A stretch of 64,000 nucleotides of DNA from Rhizophagus clarus (GCA_015698045.1 BLAL01000013.1:806001-870000), one strand, 5' to 3'. Positions 43,252 to 56,663 are shown, counted from the stretch's first letter. Made by a program: numbers and translations. Notes: a model not told the origin generated them from the sequence alone.

Positions 43252-45847
43252 GATTTGTAATATGAAGATAAAGAAGATAAAGAGAAATTTTGAAATTTTG
43301 AAAATTTATATAAGAAATCAGTTACACACAATTACATCATTTTCTATGACTATTTCTTATTTCGACCAAATAAAAGTCACGTTATGCGACGTTATTACAG
43401 TATTAATTTGCTTTCGCTTAATCAGCAATATATACGTAATACTGATATAAGCTTTATAGTATTATTCATTGTTCCGGATCTGAAATTTTCCTCATTTAAT
43501 ATATTATTATATTATCGCAATTTAAATCTGATGATATCAATTTGCTATACATTAAAGCTGGAGTTAAATATTTGTTCTTGTTGTACAGTCAGTTTATTCT
43601 TTCATAATATAATCAAATTTGATCTGCATGGACTTTTTTTTCCGCAATTCTCTGTCATGTGATAAGAAGTTTATGTCACAGACAATATTACATTTACATA
43701 TTTAGAATCAAAACAATTCTCCATAATCTTGAAATTAATGTAAATAAATATAGAATCTCGGTATATATAATGTACATATTTAAGAGTTAATCTAGATTAC
43801 CATCATGTTATCATTAAATCTTTAAGATAATAATAATTTTATCTTCATAAAAAGTATTTATAAAATATAGAGGGAAAAGAAGATAAATAGAAAAAAAGGA
43901 GGGAAAGTTTAATTTATATTAAAAGTTAATATTAGTCCATATTACGTATTTTTATTCACTTAATGACATCTGAACCCGGAAAATTTGCCACATATAAAAA
44001 ATATCAAAGCCAGAGAATTGTGATGAGAAAAAAAAGAAGACATAGCCACAAAATCATAATTCAATTTTCTATCAAATCGTCATTTTATTATTTATGTTGC
44101 TAAAAAAAAAAAAAATCTTTTAAAATTCGACCTAGTTTATAATTCATAATCGAACCTTACCTTTTAAATATCCTATCAAGGCAACAGGAGAAATTTACCT
44201 ATTGTAAGTAAATAATCATGTGATAGCGCAGTGATGACAAAATAATCACATGATTACTTTTTGGTACTGTTAAGGCTTGGTTAATCACTAAGCCTATTAA
44301 GCCATGCCGATCCATTCACGATTATGTAGATCTTTGAGAAGCAGGCCAGGACCAAAATCATGATATGCAAAGTACAATGAAAAAAAAGTTCCATAAGATA
44401 TACAATGAGCCATAAAAAAAATACAAAAAAAAAAAACAAAACAAAAAGTGGGATCGCTTAAAGAATATTGCACGTATAATGAATAATTTTAAATTATTTA
44501 AATATAATAGATGCGCAAAAATACAAATAACATACCTGCAACGAATTTTTTCACGTTAAATATATCGTAAAAAAAATTTTTGATTTAAAAAAAATCTACT
44601 TGTTTTTTATAGATTCTTAACAACATTTTATTAATGATTATAAAATACTTTGTAAACACTAATTCATGTTTTACGGAAGTTTTTAAGTAATCGGTTCATA
44701 TAATATCACGGAGACTATCAGCTTATAAACACGTGAAATTCCAGTATAGCCTACGATAATACACATATTTGATATTTTATATACTTATTAAGGAATCATG
44801 TGGAACTATGTTACATGTTTTATCGCAGGTATTTGGAAAATATTGAAATTATCCAAATTTCTATGTACGTAAAAAATTTCCTGATAAGATTTATCCAAGG
44901 AGTCTTGGCTAATGGTATAATTAAGTTTGTCCGACAAAATAAAGATGCTGACCTGCCATAGATCAGAAAAAAATTATCTAAGACTAGATGAGACATCTTT
45001 CACAATTCTTAGTTTATAAATTTTGAAATAATATTAAACGAAAAATAACGTTATATATTTAAAGAGTTTAACATAATGAAGCCAACAGGCATTCTAAATA
45101 GAATTTAATTTAAATTCAATCGTTAATTTTCAAAACCGAAAGGTCAAAATCGTCCAAATCTTTCCGTTGAAATTTTTGTTCTTAACAAGTATTACAAATT
45201 TAAATTTCTCAGGTAATATAATCTAATTTTGCTACAAGAATATTTTAAGTTTTTGTTTTATCGATTATAACAATCGTTATTCGGCAATGGTTAAAATTAT
45301 TAAAGTAAAAATTATTTTTTTAATATAAAAAATGGATTTTCCCTGTTCAATATGTTCGTTTTGCAAATGATCGACACTAATAGCAATTATACTTTATTAT
45401 TATGAGTTTCAGAAATCGCTCATATAATTTTACACATTGTGACTATAATCCTACTGCACTTTCATGTTTGTCATTTGATCGCTGAAACTAATTAGTTAAA
45501 TAGTTACTTCCCTTACTCGGATGAAAGGTCTTTTTTAGGAAAAGACCGATGAACAATTTGTTGTATAACAAATTTAGGGTGTTACAAATTTTATAAAAAT
45601 TAAATATTTCTCTTATTGTTATTTTATTAATTTATAAATTTTAAATTTCTTAATAAAGGATATGAAAAAATTTTAGTATTTTTCTTTAATGATGAATAAT
45701 TTTAAAATTTGTTCGAATTAGAAATAATTTATTTAATATTAGATATATTATATAAAAATCAATAATATAATTACGTGAAAAATTCTTAATGAGAAGATAT
45801 ACAATAACTGTGCACCACTTGTGTATTGAATATTATAACAAAATATT
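43252..45847. other. Long AT-rich spacer
   Basis: No gene seen. A short inverted repeat, AATAATCATGTGATAGC against ATAATCACATGATTAC (about 44210-44260), may be a remnant of a small TIR element. Overlapping short frames at 43241-43662 have no features. Confidence 0.4.
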
Positions 45848-46241
45848 TATCGCGGTTTTCAAAAATATGTGAACCCATGTAAATCATGGGGTAGTACAAC
45901 TATTGTGCACGATTTCGCGAAAATCCAATCAAATTTCGAGTTTTTATTATTTGTTGATCACATGAACATGAAATTCATGGAAAATAGACGGAAAAATTTT
46001 GGAGTTCGCAAGAGTTCAAAAAAAGTATTTGAAGAGTTCACGCACTTTTTTATAAGATACTAATAGAATTTTATTTAGAATTAGTAACTTCAAGTTATAA
46101 AATTTCATAATCAAAGAAAAATCACCCCTTAATCGCAAGCTAAATATGTAAAATCGCAAGATAAATATGAAAATCGCAGGTATCACGAAATCATTTTGTA
46201 TTACATTGTACAATTTCACATTTTTTTGAAAACGGCGATAA
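45848..46241. mobile_element. Small MITE, about 394 bp
   Basis: Imperfect inverted ends: TTATCGCGGTTTTCAAAAA at 45848 and the complement of TTATCGCCGTTTTCAAAAA ending at 46241, continuing into ATGTGAA on both sides. Subterminal segments (45910 and 46180) also match inversely around ATTTCG.GA. The interior repeats AAATCGCA. No target duplication could be defined. Confidence 0.65.
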
Positions 46242-46934
46242 TCTAATTAAGTTATACCCCTCAAAAAAAAATTATCGCTTTTTAAAATTATTCACTGTTT
46301 GATAATGGTAAATCATTTTTAATGAAGATCGGAGGAGAAAGAAAATCAGCTGATACAGGTTACAGAGTTAAACAAAAAAATATTAGATTCACGAAAAAAT
46401 CATTTTTTGAATTTCGTAGATCAAATTTTTTTGTCGATAGTTTGTTTCAAAAAAATTTTTTCTTTATTTCTTTAATTTTTTTATGAATTTAATTATTTGT
46501 GAATGATATTATAAATGTTTATAGATTATCAGTTTTCTGAAACAATCCATATTTCTAAATTTTCGACGGAAATGGAATTTTAGAATTTTGAATCTATCTT
46601 AATAACGAATTTTTTAAGCTTAGTGACGATTAATAATATCATGTCAAGATATAATAAGAAAGCGAGGGTTTAATTTCAAGTTTGTTGCAAATTTAGTCGT
46701 GGATTAAAAAAAAAAATGATGGCCACTCAAATGATATAAATAACTTTAATTTTTATTGTCATGTAAAAAAAAACAAAAAACAAAAAACAAAAACAAAAAA
46801 AAAAAGGAAAAAAAAAAATTTCATACACAGTGTATAAGCGTATAATTATATATTATATTTTCATTTAGAGTTGCGCTCTAAATATCTTTTGTTTATTATC
46901 ATTAATAATCATTTCATTCTTTCAAACGACAAAT
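46242..46934. other. Upstream region of the secreted-protein gene
   Basis: AT-rich. A-run blocks at 46766-46820; the TATAAGCG and TATAATTATATATTATA at 46832-46858 could serve as TATA elements, about 85-100 bp before the start codon. Confidence 0.4.
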
Positions 46935-47417
46935 ATGAAGTTACAATTGATGTTCTTTTTCTTATTGTCGCTTACAATTGTTCATCAAGCAGTCCCTGTG
47001 GCTGTGAGACTTAGCAGAAGACGTTTCGGGCAAGAACATACTCCACAAGCTGATACAACATACCAGGCGGTAAAAGATATAGCTAAAGGTACTAATAAAG
47101 AAGAACAAGCTGGTAATTTATCCGGTGCAATGGTAAGGGCTCTTTTAGCCAAAGCAACAACTTGTGATCAACAAGATAGAGCAGATGAAATAATTGATCT
47201 TGCAATTTCACTTGGAGGAGAGAGAAAGAAAAAACTTATTAAAGTTGCCAAAAAATATCGTCAACTGGAACGAAATACTCCAAAAGCAGGTCAGCCATCT
47301 GCGCTTTGTCACAAACCTCCAAGACATAAAGAACTTGATGGATTAGTTCAAGCACAAGATCCAACTGGAAAACCAGTACACTCTGGTAAAGGCAAGAAAA
47401 AGGACCCAGGACATTAA
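46935..47417 (+). CDS. Secreted basic protein, unknown function
   Basis: 160-residue frame. Residues 1-~20 form a signal peptide (Lys, long Phe/Leu core, then His-Gln-Ala-Val-Pro-Val-Ala). A basic RLSRRR stretch follows at about 25-30, a possible Kex2-type processing site. The mature part is helical and charged (Asp/Ala/Lys-rich, residues 40-105), with a Lys/Arg-rich segment and a Gly/Lys tail; only two cysteines. After the stop (two TAA codons, 47415-47420) the same frame stays open for about 34 codons, encoding a Lys then Asp/Glu-rich tail to TAA at 47508-47510, suggesting a lost C-terminal extension. Family not recognised; secretion is the only safe prediction. Confidence 0.75.
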   Translation: MKLQLMFFFLLSLTIVHQAVPVAVRLSRRRFGQEHTPQADTTYQAVKDIAKGTNKEEQAGNLSGAMVRALLAKATTCDQQDRADEIIDLAISLGGERKKKLIKVAKKYRQLERNTPKAGQPSALCHKPPRHKELDGLVQAQDPTGKPVHSGKGKKKDPGH

Positions 47418-49310
47418 TAAAAAAAGAACGATAAGGGCTCAGATAATGATGAGGATGAAGACGATGATGAGGATCGTAAATTTCAATTACAATCAAACCA
47501 ATGTTTGTAAATAATTACCTTTCAATTTGCATATAAACAAACCCCTTTATTATAATTATATGTACAATATTTTAAAGACGTGAGAAAACCTTTATTTTTT
47601 TTACATATGTAGTACGTTAATTTTACTTGTTACGTTATAAAAAATATCTTTTTAATGATAATAAAATAAAAGGCACATTAGTCATGTTATTCAAATTTGC
47701 AAAACTGTTTCTTTCTGCTTAGAAGTTGATGACACGGATAAATTTATAATTTTTTAATGATTAATTTTTTTATTTTGTTTTTTTTTTCATCGAACGAGTT
47801 TATTTTTTTTTTTTCTCATTAAAAAATTAACAAAAAAATTTATTTTAATGCGAAGATTAATACGACCATGAGTACAAATTAATGTAGTACAGATTCATAA
47901 TGACACTTATTCATTTTCCCGGCACTTTTTTATGCACGTGAAAAATTCCCCAGCATAAAGTTGAAATTTCTTTTTTTTTTTTTTTTGAACAATTATCAAA
48001 GAAACCTATACCCGCATACAATCTTACAGCTATACATCTAAATTAGGATTTATTATTACATTATAAGCTTGTTTCTTTTTCATGCGAGTAATTTACTTGA
48101 TCATATAACTGGTCACCTGCCACTTTAATTTAAAATTATATACGAATTAGTCAAAAAAAAAGAAAAATTTATTTTCTGAAAACTAAATTATTCATTTAAA
48201 TTATTTAATTATAATAATATATTTTTGGATTTGTTTAATTGAAGAATTTGCAAGGTTCAAATTATTCATAATATCGACGATAATCTTTGGAACCATAAGA
48301 ACATTTATCGATTTTTCTGGATCAAAGAAATTCTGAATTCATGCATTTACTAAATTTTCGAGTTGAAAAAATTTGTGAACCAAATTTTATTCGATTCTCA
48401 CAAATACGTTTAACTTTACCGGAATTGTAGTGATCATTGACTGAAATAATGCCTTGTTCAATAATATGTGAAGAAAACAAATGGGTAAGGAAGATACTAC
48501 AAATTTGGTTATTATTAAATTTACAAATTCCTTTAATTAATATTTTTGAACATATGCAAGGTCTTAATTCGAAATTTAACTTATTGCACGTTAGCTTTTA
48601 GCCTCGTATTAGAAACTGTATAAAATTCCCACGAGATTATAACATTTATTTGCACCGTTGTTAATGTTCAATTTAATGTTACTGGTTTACTGCACATAAA
48701 ACTTTACACTGTGGCTACGCGTAACGAATACTTATTTTATTCGAAAAATGACGAAATAAATACTAATTTATTATTTCCTCGTTCGGAGTGCCACAGTCAT
48801 TCAAATTCATTTTAGTAATTACTCATTCTGTGTCTATAAAAGAAATTTCTTGAACAACATGTAAAAAAAAATAATCTTAATATTGTTAACAATACTTAAC
48901 AGTATTGTTTAAGAAACATGCAAATTATTTCTATGGTAAGAACTAGGTACTAGTTTCAATAGGACTGTTTTGAAAAATTATGTTAAAATTTTAATGGTTA
49001 ATAAAAAAACAACTTTCTACTTGAAACATATTGTCTATACAAAAATAAATAAAACAAATGGTATGTGTCGAATAATCTTAATGAAAGTTTTCCCATTTGC
49101 TCATGAGAAAAATCGGTCAATTAATTTAACACGTAGCTAAGTTGCTCAAGTGAATTGCTAATTGATAAAGTGCATATTATCATTATTATATGCATCAAAT
49201 AACGTCGTAACATTGGATTTCATTATTTTTTTTTCACGATCTAAATCAAACTAAAGAAAATAGATAAGCCAATATAAAATTCAACATTATGTGAAACATT
49301 ATTCAACCTA
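47418..49310. other. AT-rich spacer
   Basis: 3' flank of the secreted-protein gene, then nothing recognised up to the end of the G-domain pseudogene. Confidence 0.45.
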
Positions 49311-52300
49311 TTATTTGAAAATTTTTGCGAATGTATTCGAAATGGTTTTTGATCTTGAATAATAACTCTCTTTATATCTGAACACACTAGTCTGACTACG
49401 TTTTGCCTCATATTTAATCTTCTTTAAAGTATTATCATTTATTGGTAGGTTGTACAATTGCTGTTCAAGGTTGGCTACATCATTTGGTGATATTGAAGGC
49501 ATGGAAGGATCATTATTTTCCATTGCTTTTTTAATAACTTCATTTTGTTCCAAATAACTTCTTTTTGTAGCTTCAAGTCTTTTAAGAATTTCTTCATCAT
49601 AACGATTAGGATCGGCACTATTTTTAATCTTTTCTTCATTTATGAAATGATCGAAGTAATCTGCATATGTATCATTAAAAGCAGCTATTGCATTTTGTCT
49701 TAAAAATTGTGCAAGCTTTAAGCTAATTTCATTTATTGTACGTTGTTCTTTTTGGAGTTGATTTACCCTTTTTTGATAATCTTCTATAATTGCTCTTTTG
49801 GTTTCTCGATCTGATTTCTTTTTTGAAATCTGCAAAACTACATTCCGATCAATGATCTTCTTAGTTACTTGTATGTTCTCATAAGTGAGATGTACAGTAT
49901 ATGTTTATCCCATTTACAACCACATTTCATACATGTCCCATCTGGACTCATAGCACTACATCCTCTCAATGCCGCATCGTTTACTACATTGATTGTGGCA
50001 TTTTTGAGACAATAACAACGTCGATGACAATGTGTTATGTATTCGATTTTCTTAATGTTAGTTTGACCAATTTGCACTGACTTGACACAACTAATGCTAG
50101 TACATACAGTTCTTGGATATTCCAACGATACTGGCTCAATATCCACTTGTGGGATATACAGCTGATCTTTAAGCTCTTCTATAGTCTTGTCAGAATTTTT
50201 TATTTCATTTTGTTGTTCTTTAATTAACTTAATATTTGTTTGGATAAGTTGTCCTATCTCCGCAAGTGGCTTAGAAAGAAGTATCACTATATTTCTAGAA
50301 TTATTGAGTGATAGAGTATCTTTAACTATATGAGGCGGGCGTCCTACAAGATATAGGATAAGTCTCAATGATTCATCCACAGACTTATTCCAGCTTTCTG
50401 AAAAATATTTTTCATCTGCATCCGTAAATGATATATCTGGTTCCTTGATCGCCGCCAAAAATCTAAATGATTTATTGTCAAAACAATATGTTGTTTCATG
50501 ATTGACTTTTATTTCAACACCGGATCGTTTGTTGAGCTCCTCAAGTTGTTTTTTAAGCGGTGGTAATGTATCTCCTGGGCGATAGAATGTTCCTCTAGCA
50601 TTGGTAAAGCAGAAGACAATATTATCCTTTGCGTTTCTATGAAGATGTGATAACAATTCTTGTATACAGAATCTAAATATTATGGTTAACCGAGAATTAT
50701 TGGGCTTAAGAAGTATGCAAATCCCATTTAAGTATCGGTGATGACTAATATACTTGAGTATATTTTCAAAATTTTTCTTATCTTGGTCTAACCCTCTAGT
50801 ATCCCCTATACCAGGAGTATCAATCAACCTTACGATTTTATTTTCAGCTGCTTGGAAAACATAACTTTTACATTCTTGAGTGGATGACATCCCAATATTT
50901 TCTAATCGCTCATTTGAATCATCATTGCCTATCTTAATCGTTTTCGTTTCATAGTTAATATTATCTGTAATAGTGAATTTTGATGAGATCAATGCTTCCA
51001 TCTTCCCAGATTTCGCTTCATTTAGTGTATCAAATTTAAGATAATTAGCAAAAGCATTTATGAACGTAGATTTTCCTACACCAGTTTCACCAAGTAATAA
51101 TATGTTTATTTCTTCTGGAGGTTCTTTCGGCAACAGGGTGATAAGTGTGTTTAAATCAAAAGAAATATACCCTTCAGTATGAAGAGGGTTATTGCATTTG
51201 AATTTGCAATTATCAATACTACTTTCACCACATCCACAGTACAAATGCCTGTTATATCCATATTCAACTTCGTGCTGACATTTGAAACATCTCCAATTGT
51301 AAAATGTAGAACAACAATTAGCTTGGGGGCAAGGCACATTTAACCGCGCTTTATCAACGGGATCATTTTTTGGTTTGAGAGGTTGGGATCAAATTTAATA
51401 AGATTTGATGTAAACAACGTTTTATTTGCATTATAATAGTCATTACTTTCTAATCTTCCATTGACATAATGATGAATTACTGGATAACCAGGACTTTTTA
51501 TTTCAGGACATATTTTTGGGTCAACTACAAAGAACTTACTTGATTTTTCATTTGAATTGTATAAATCCTGAAATATACTATGCACCGGTGACGAACCGCC
51601 ATTAACAATATCTCCATCAATTAGTATGTAGATATGACCTATTGAATTCCTACGTAAGATATCTTCAATAGTTGAATCCTTTTCTAGATACTCTACTTTT
51701 TTTGCTTTGAGAGTAAGAACTAAGTCAGCTTTTGTAGATACTGATCGGTATCGATCAATGAACGCCATAATAGAGCTCTTGGACAAGACACCTTTCTGAA
51801 ATTTCTTTATGTATTCTCAGGTTCGTCATCATGACCAACATAACCTTCCCCAGAGCGTATTTTAACAAGACTCTTTGCGAGTTTCTTCTTAAACCTTACC
51901 TCTTCCAATTTAATTTCTTGTACATGATCATTAATCTCTTCAAAAATCTTATCGGGTATAAGATGAGATATTAATTTTGCATCATTAAATAAATCATTGA
52001 GCCTTTGTTTTTGTTTAAATAAATCATCAAAAACTTGCTCAATCATTAAAACAATTTCTTCACTTGATTCCATTATCATACTCTTAACTGTTGTTTTCTG
52101 ATTGAATAGTTTTGCAATTTCTGATAGCGGATAGAAAATATATTCAATTGGAAATCCTTTCCCATTATTAAATTGTGTGGCATATGAAGGAAGCTCTATC
52201 ATAACTTTCTTTGCTTCATTAAAAGATTGAGGAAAATACTTATTATATGGAATAACATCTCCAAGAAGTCTTATAGAGAAATAATTCATAAGATTAGGTT

Positions 52301-52892
52301 GATTCTTTTCGACATTTACGTTATCGTTTTCAAAAGTAGAAAGTGATAATTTTTCAAAATAAGACTTAAGCGCCGCCTCAGCCTGATGTTTGTCATCTTC
52401 GTTCATGTTTTTACATTCAAATGATGCTATTACAGTAGCTCCCCATTTTATTCCTACTACGATGTGAGTGGCAACTGTGTTGTTAAACCCGTCAGTAGAA
52501 ATGCATGTTTTAACATCATCACGATAAATATTCAAATTTTCTTCAACTGAAGTTATTCTATATATTAAATTGCCTTTAAAAACTTTATAACTATCCTTCA
52601 CGTCGCTTAAATATTTTCCTGAACCCTCTAACGCAAACAGTCCGGTGAGGACGCTTAGTTTTAGCTCAGCTTCAACGTCTAACTTATTAAATTTTTCCAT
52701 ATACGAATCCTCGTATTCATAGAATAACTCGCTATTGGGTATATCAATCTTGCTTATAGAGTTATCTGGAAACTTTGCTTTCAATATTGCAGTTCCACAG
52801 AATGTATCACTCACGGCATTATATAGGGATCCTATAAATGCAGCTCTTCCAAGAGACTTTCGTCGTATAATTTTATTTATAGTATTCATCAT
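49311..52892 (-). pseudogene. G-domain / MACPF-like paralogue with three frameshifts
   Basis: Inverted paralogue of the gene at 30369-33980, starting at ATG 52892 with the same domain order. The frame breaks at about 51805 (one base lost after the helical region), about 51366-51371 (one A lost from an A-run, on the minus strand) and about 49895 (insertion in the last Cys/His cluster). The pieces are 52892-51807, 51786-51340, 51337-49865 and 49835-49311. P-loop, DTPG and TNAR motifs are intact in the third piece. The C-terminus is shorter than in the intact copy. The G-domain part is nearly identical to the intact gene, including silent sites, whereas the N-terminal third has diverged. At least the second break is in a homopolymer, so an assembly error should be excluded for that one. 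A MULE lies about 160 bp upstream of its start. Confidence 0.88.
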
Positions 52893-53053
52893 TAAAAAGG
52901 TTTGATTGCGATACAGAGTATGAAGTAGTGTGAAATTAAGTCCATTTTTAAAGGATTTCTCATAATTGTTTATTATGTAACCTTACACAAAACAAACTTC
53001 ATTCCTTTTTGAGAAACAACGCTATAATGTCTACGTAATTATGTTGGCCAAAA
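52893..53053. promoter_or_regulatory. Upstream region of the G-domain pseudogene
   Basis: About 160 bp between the pseudogene start and the MULE end. No clear TATA box. Any promoter further upstream would be separated by the 3.6-kb MULE. Confidence 0.3.
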
Positions 53054-56000
53054 GCACGTCTGAAATGTGTGACAAGTTACGCCGATCATGTGGCGCAGCT
53101 GTCAATCAAAATGACTGACCATGGTAAACAAATTAGTTGTAATCAAAGATCTAACCAATAAAATTTTGTGTCACTTTGATAACCACAATACAATCAAGAC
53201 GTGTCTCATTATCTTTTTTTTCACACTCTACTCTCGTCTTTTCATACTCTTCACTTTAGCTTATATGAGAGCGTGTTTCTTGCTTTGCTTAAAAATAAGT
53301 GTTCTAAAAAAATTAAAGTTTTGAAGTTACGCGTGTGATCTGTGAAACATATGGAAGACGCAAATACTCTACAGGTAAATACAAAAAAAAAAACTGAGTT
53401 TTTTGGTGAAATTATTAATGCATTATCTTTATATTTTGATAAATTAATTTTATTTATTTAAATTATTTATTATTTGTCATAGATATTTTCTTGGGATTCT
53501 CTTCCAGAAATCTTAAAATTAGTACTTCCTCAGCACAATACATATCTGATTAAAGAGTTTATTGAACTACCACCATATAGAACTGCCAAAAATTTTGATA
53601 TTACTCAATTTGAGCTGAAAGCATATGTAAATGCTGATAGTAAAGAAGAAGCGCACAAATGGTTTGCCGCCTTTCAGTCACGATCAAAGACAACAATGGC
53701 GCAAACAAGGGGTTTTACTATCACAGGAAATTGGATCCTTTATAGGGAAATATATCACTGTATTCATAGTAATGAAGTAAAGAAAAAGCAAGGTATTCGC
53801 AAAACAAAACGTCCACAATCTGCTCGGGCTCATAATATAGGTTGCAATGCAACCATACACCTTCGATTAGAACGTAAAAGACTTTCAGATAACCATTCAT
53901 TAGAAATTGAATTAAAATTTGCTCATAATCACATTATTAATTCAGCCGAATCACTTAGTTTTCGGCGTGTTAAAGAGGAGGTTCGCGAGGAATTTATAAA
54001 TCTATTTAGAGATGGACACTCTCCATCTTCTGCCTTATATGCATATGAAGATAGCATTCATCTCAATGCTTCAGATGAACAAGAATTGCTGGAGATCCTT
54101 GCAGATCGAGCCAAAAACCCGAATTACGATTATGTCGCAAAGCTTTTTCAGAAATATCGTGAATCTGCACTTGGGAGCCATAATGGTAAACCGATGTTTG
54201 AGCATTTGAAAGAAATAGTTGAAGAGTATAATGGGTCAGGTCAGGGTAGAGCAATTTTACAGGAATATAATGCAAATTCTGGGAACGCATTTATTCTATA
54301 CATTGTAACAAACTTGATGGCCCGAGTTAATGAAAAAGTTCATCAGGCGGGCAAAATATGTTACATGAACGCATCAGCTGCTTTTGATCCCCTTAATACT
54401 TTGATAACCCTTTTATATACAAGTTGCACTGTTGGCGCACTTCCACTTGGAGTATTTTTTACCTCAGACGAACTTGAAATAACACTTGAAAAAGCGGTAG
54501 CTAGTTCGCAACATTTTATTAATTTAATTTTATCTAATTTACTTAATTTTACAGCATTTATTACAACATTTATTTTATTTTATTCGTAGTATTTATTATG
54601 TATTAATATAATAGCATTTATTTATTTATAGTTGAATTTATTGAAGACGATACTCCCAACATACGCTTTTTATCAGCGAGGACCACAAATTGGACCAGTA
54701 GTTTTTCTTACAGACGACTCAAGCGCAGAGCATAATGCCTTGGAACTATGCTGGCTACAAAGTATCCGTCTTCTATGCACATTTCATGTCTTGCAAGCAT
54801 TTTGGAGATGGCTATACGACTCAAAACACAAGATTAGAAAGGATGATCAGACGCTCATAATGGAAAAAATGAAAAAAATTCTCTACTCACCGTTAATTCT
54901 GGAGATGGATTTACATTATAACGAATTCAAGCAGAAATTTTATGAGTATAATCAGCTACAAAAACATTTTGAGCTTTTATGGAATCGTCATCAGTTTTGG
55001 GCTTTTTCTTTTCGAGAAGGAGTGCCTATGCGCGGAAATAACATGAATAATTATATTGAACGGAGTTTCGGCATATTGAAAGATATCATTTTCACCAGGA
55101 TGCAAGCGTTCAATCCTGTTCAAATATTTCATTTTATAACTATGAATGTAGAGAGGCTTTATGCGTGACGATTACTTGAAGTTGCTCATAAACATCCGGG
55201 GCACTTAAGAATAGCAAAACGTTTCTTATATTCCGGATGGGAGAAGATAGATGCGAATCTTATTCAACAAATGAATATAGATTTTGAATTCCTAGTACCA
55301 AGTGAAAACAATCCCGGCAATTTCTACATCGTGAACACCAAAATTGGAGCCTGCACCTGTCCAGTTGGTAAATCAGCGGTCCTTGCAAGCATCAGGGAGC
55401 GGTTGCCATGAGATTCCATGTTTCCATGCTTAATTTCATACCATTATTTACACCTAACGATCGCATGATATATGGATATATAGCACTTGGTAAGCGTGTA
55501 TGTACTGAATTCACATTTTCTGCTACGAATAATATTGACTAACCATTTATTTTAGGTTATTTGGCCGAGAATAATTCTTTCTATACTTCATTGCAAGCCG
55601 GACCCTCTTCACAATGTCAAGAAATTATGCCATTAAACAATTATCATAATGATAGAACCACCGAGATGAGGTTTGTATTTAAATGGGAATACACAGCAAA
55701 CTAAAAGTTTTCTTGAATCGCTCAAGTTCATTAATTCTTACTAAACTATTGGTTTTATATAGTATTGATTTTTATAGGGAACCAGAGAATAGAAGGAACG
55801 AAGAGGTAAATAATGTTGTATTTGATACTTTCTTAGAGGGAATTAAGAAAGATTATCAAAATGGTGGACCACAATTGCGAATTGCACTGGATAAGTTCGC
55901 AGAACGTTATGATGCCACCAAATCAAAATCTATTCCAAGGCTGTGTTCTTTCCTTTACAATCTTAATCGTGATTTAGACCCAGCAGCCTATGTTAGGAGT

Positions 56001-56663
56001 GGTTCAATGATTCGTGTCCAAGTTGAATCGATCAAAAGATGAAAAACTGAAAGATCTGGTGGAGGGAAACGAAGAATAAATACTACTATTCGTGAAGAAA
56101 AGGAAAACATGGATCCCCAAATTATTCCTGCCCGAAAGAAGAAGAAAACGGGCAAAAAGGAGTATAATTTGAGTACACATATCGCAGAAAATCGAATTAA
56201 TTAAAGGTACCTTAATGTCAATGTTCCATATTATGCGACATATTTTGAATATATATGCAGTGTGCTTTAATTTCAAATAAAAGAAACTTTATATATTCCA
56301 TTTGTTTTTAGTTTTAAAAAAATGAAAACTTTATTTATTCATCAATTTAAACGAAAAAAAAAACTATTTTTTATCTAAAAAACAACGAAAAAAAAATGGT
56401 TTTTTTTATTTTTTCTACTCAGTAAATAAAATTTTCTTTAATAAATAGTGTTTTTCTTGGTTCTTATTACATTTTAATAAATAAATTAAAGACTTATTAA
56501 AAAAGGAACGAAAAAAAACATTTAAAAAATATTTTATTAAAGAAAAAAAAATTATTTATTTGAAAAAAAAGTCTTTTGCAAGTCCAAATTATGACGGTCA
56601 GGCTAATTGATGGTTACGCCACATACTTTAAGCAATATATTCGGCGTAACCTTTCAGACGTGC
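53054..56663 (+). mobile_element. MULE (Mutator-like) transposon, about 3.6 kb
   Basis: Inverted ends starting GCACGTCTGAAA at 53054 and ending with the complement TTTCAGACGTGC at 56663; similarity extends about 75 bp (AGTTACGCCGA, ATGTGGCG, TGACC blocks in the same order). No 9-bp target duplication was found next to these ends, so they may be off by a few bases or the duplication has decayed. Carries one transposase gene. Confidence 0.85.
53351..56204 (+). pseudogene. MULE transposase, five exons, broken
   Basis: Exons 53351-53374, 53483-54496, 54632-55489, 55556-55670 and 55778-56204; introns of 108, 135, 66 and 107 nt all have GT..AG ends. The N-terminal region is basic. The MULE DDE domain lies around residues 230-420, with FLTDDSSAEHNAL and a CTFHVLQAFWRW motif. 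A SWIM zinc finger (C-x-C...C-x-H) follows but is broken by a one-base frameshift at about 55375. In-frame TGA codons lie at 55166-55168 and 56041-56043. The first catalytic Asp appears to be Asn (codon 54368-54370). A basic Lys/Arg C-terminus ends at TAA 56204. The product would act in the nucleus on the element's ends but should be inactive. Confidence 0.88.

Noticed and set aside
43241..43662. Two plus-strand frames upstream of the NYN gene
   Set aside because: They overlap in different frames, have no recognisable domain and lie in AT-rich DNA.
45869..46219. Two short frames on opposite strands
   Set aside because: Both lie inside the small MITE at 45848-46241 and overlap each other.
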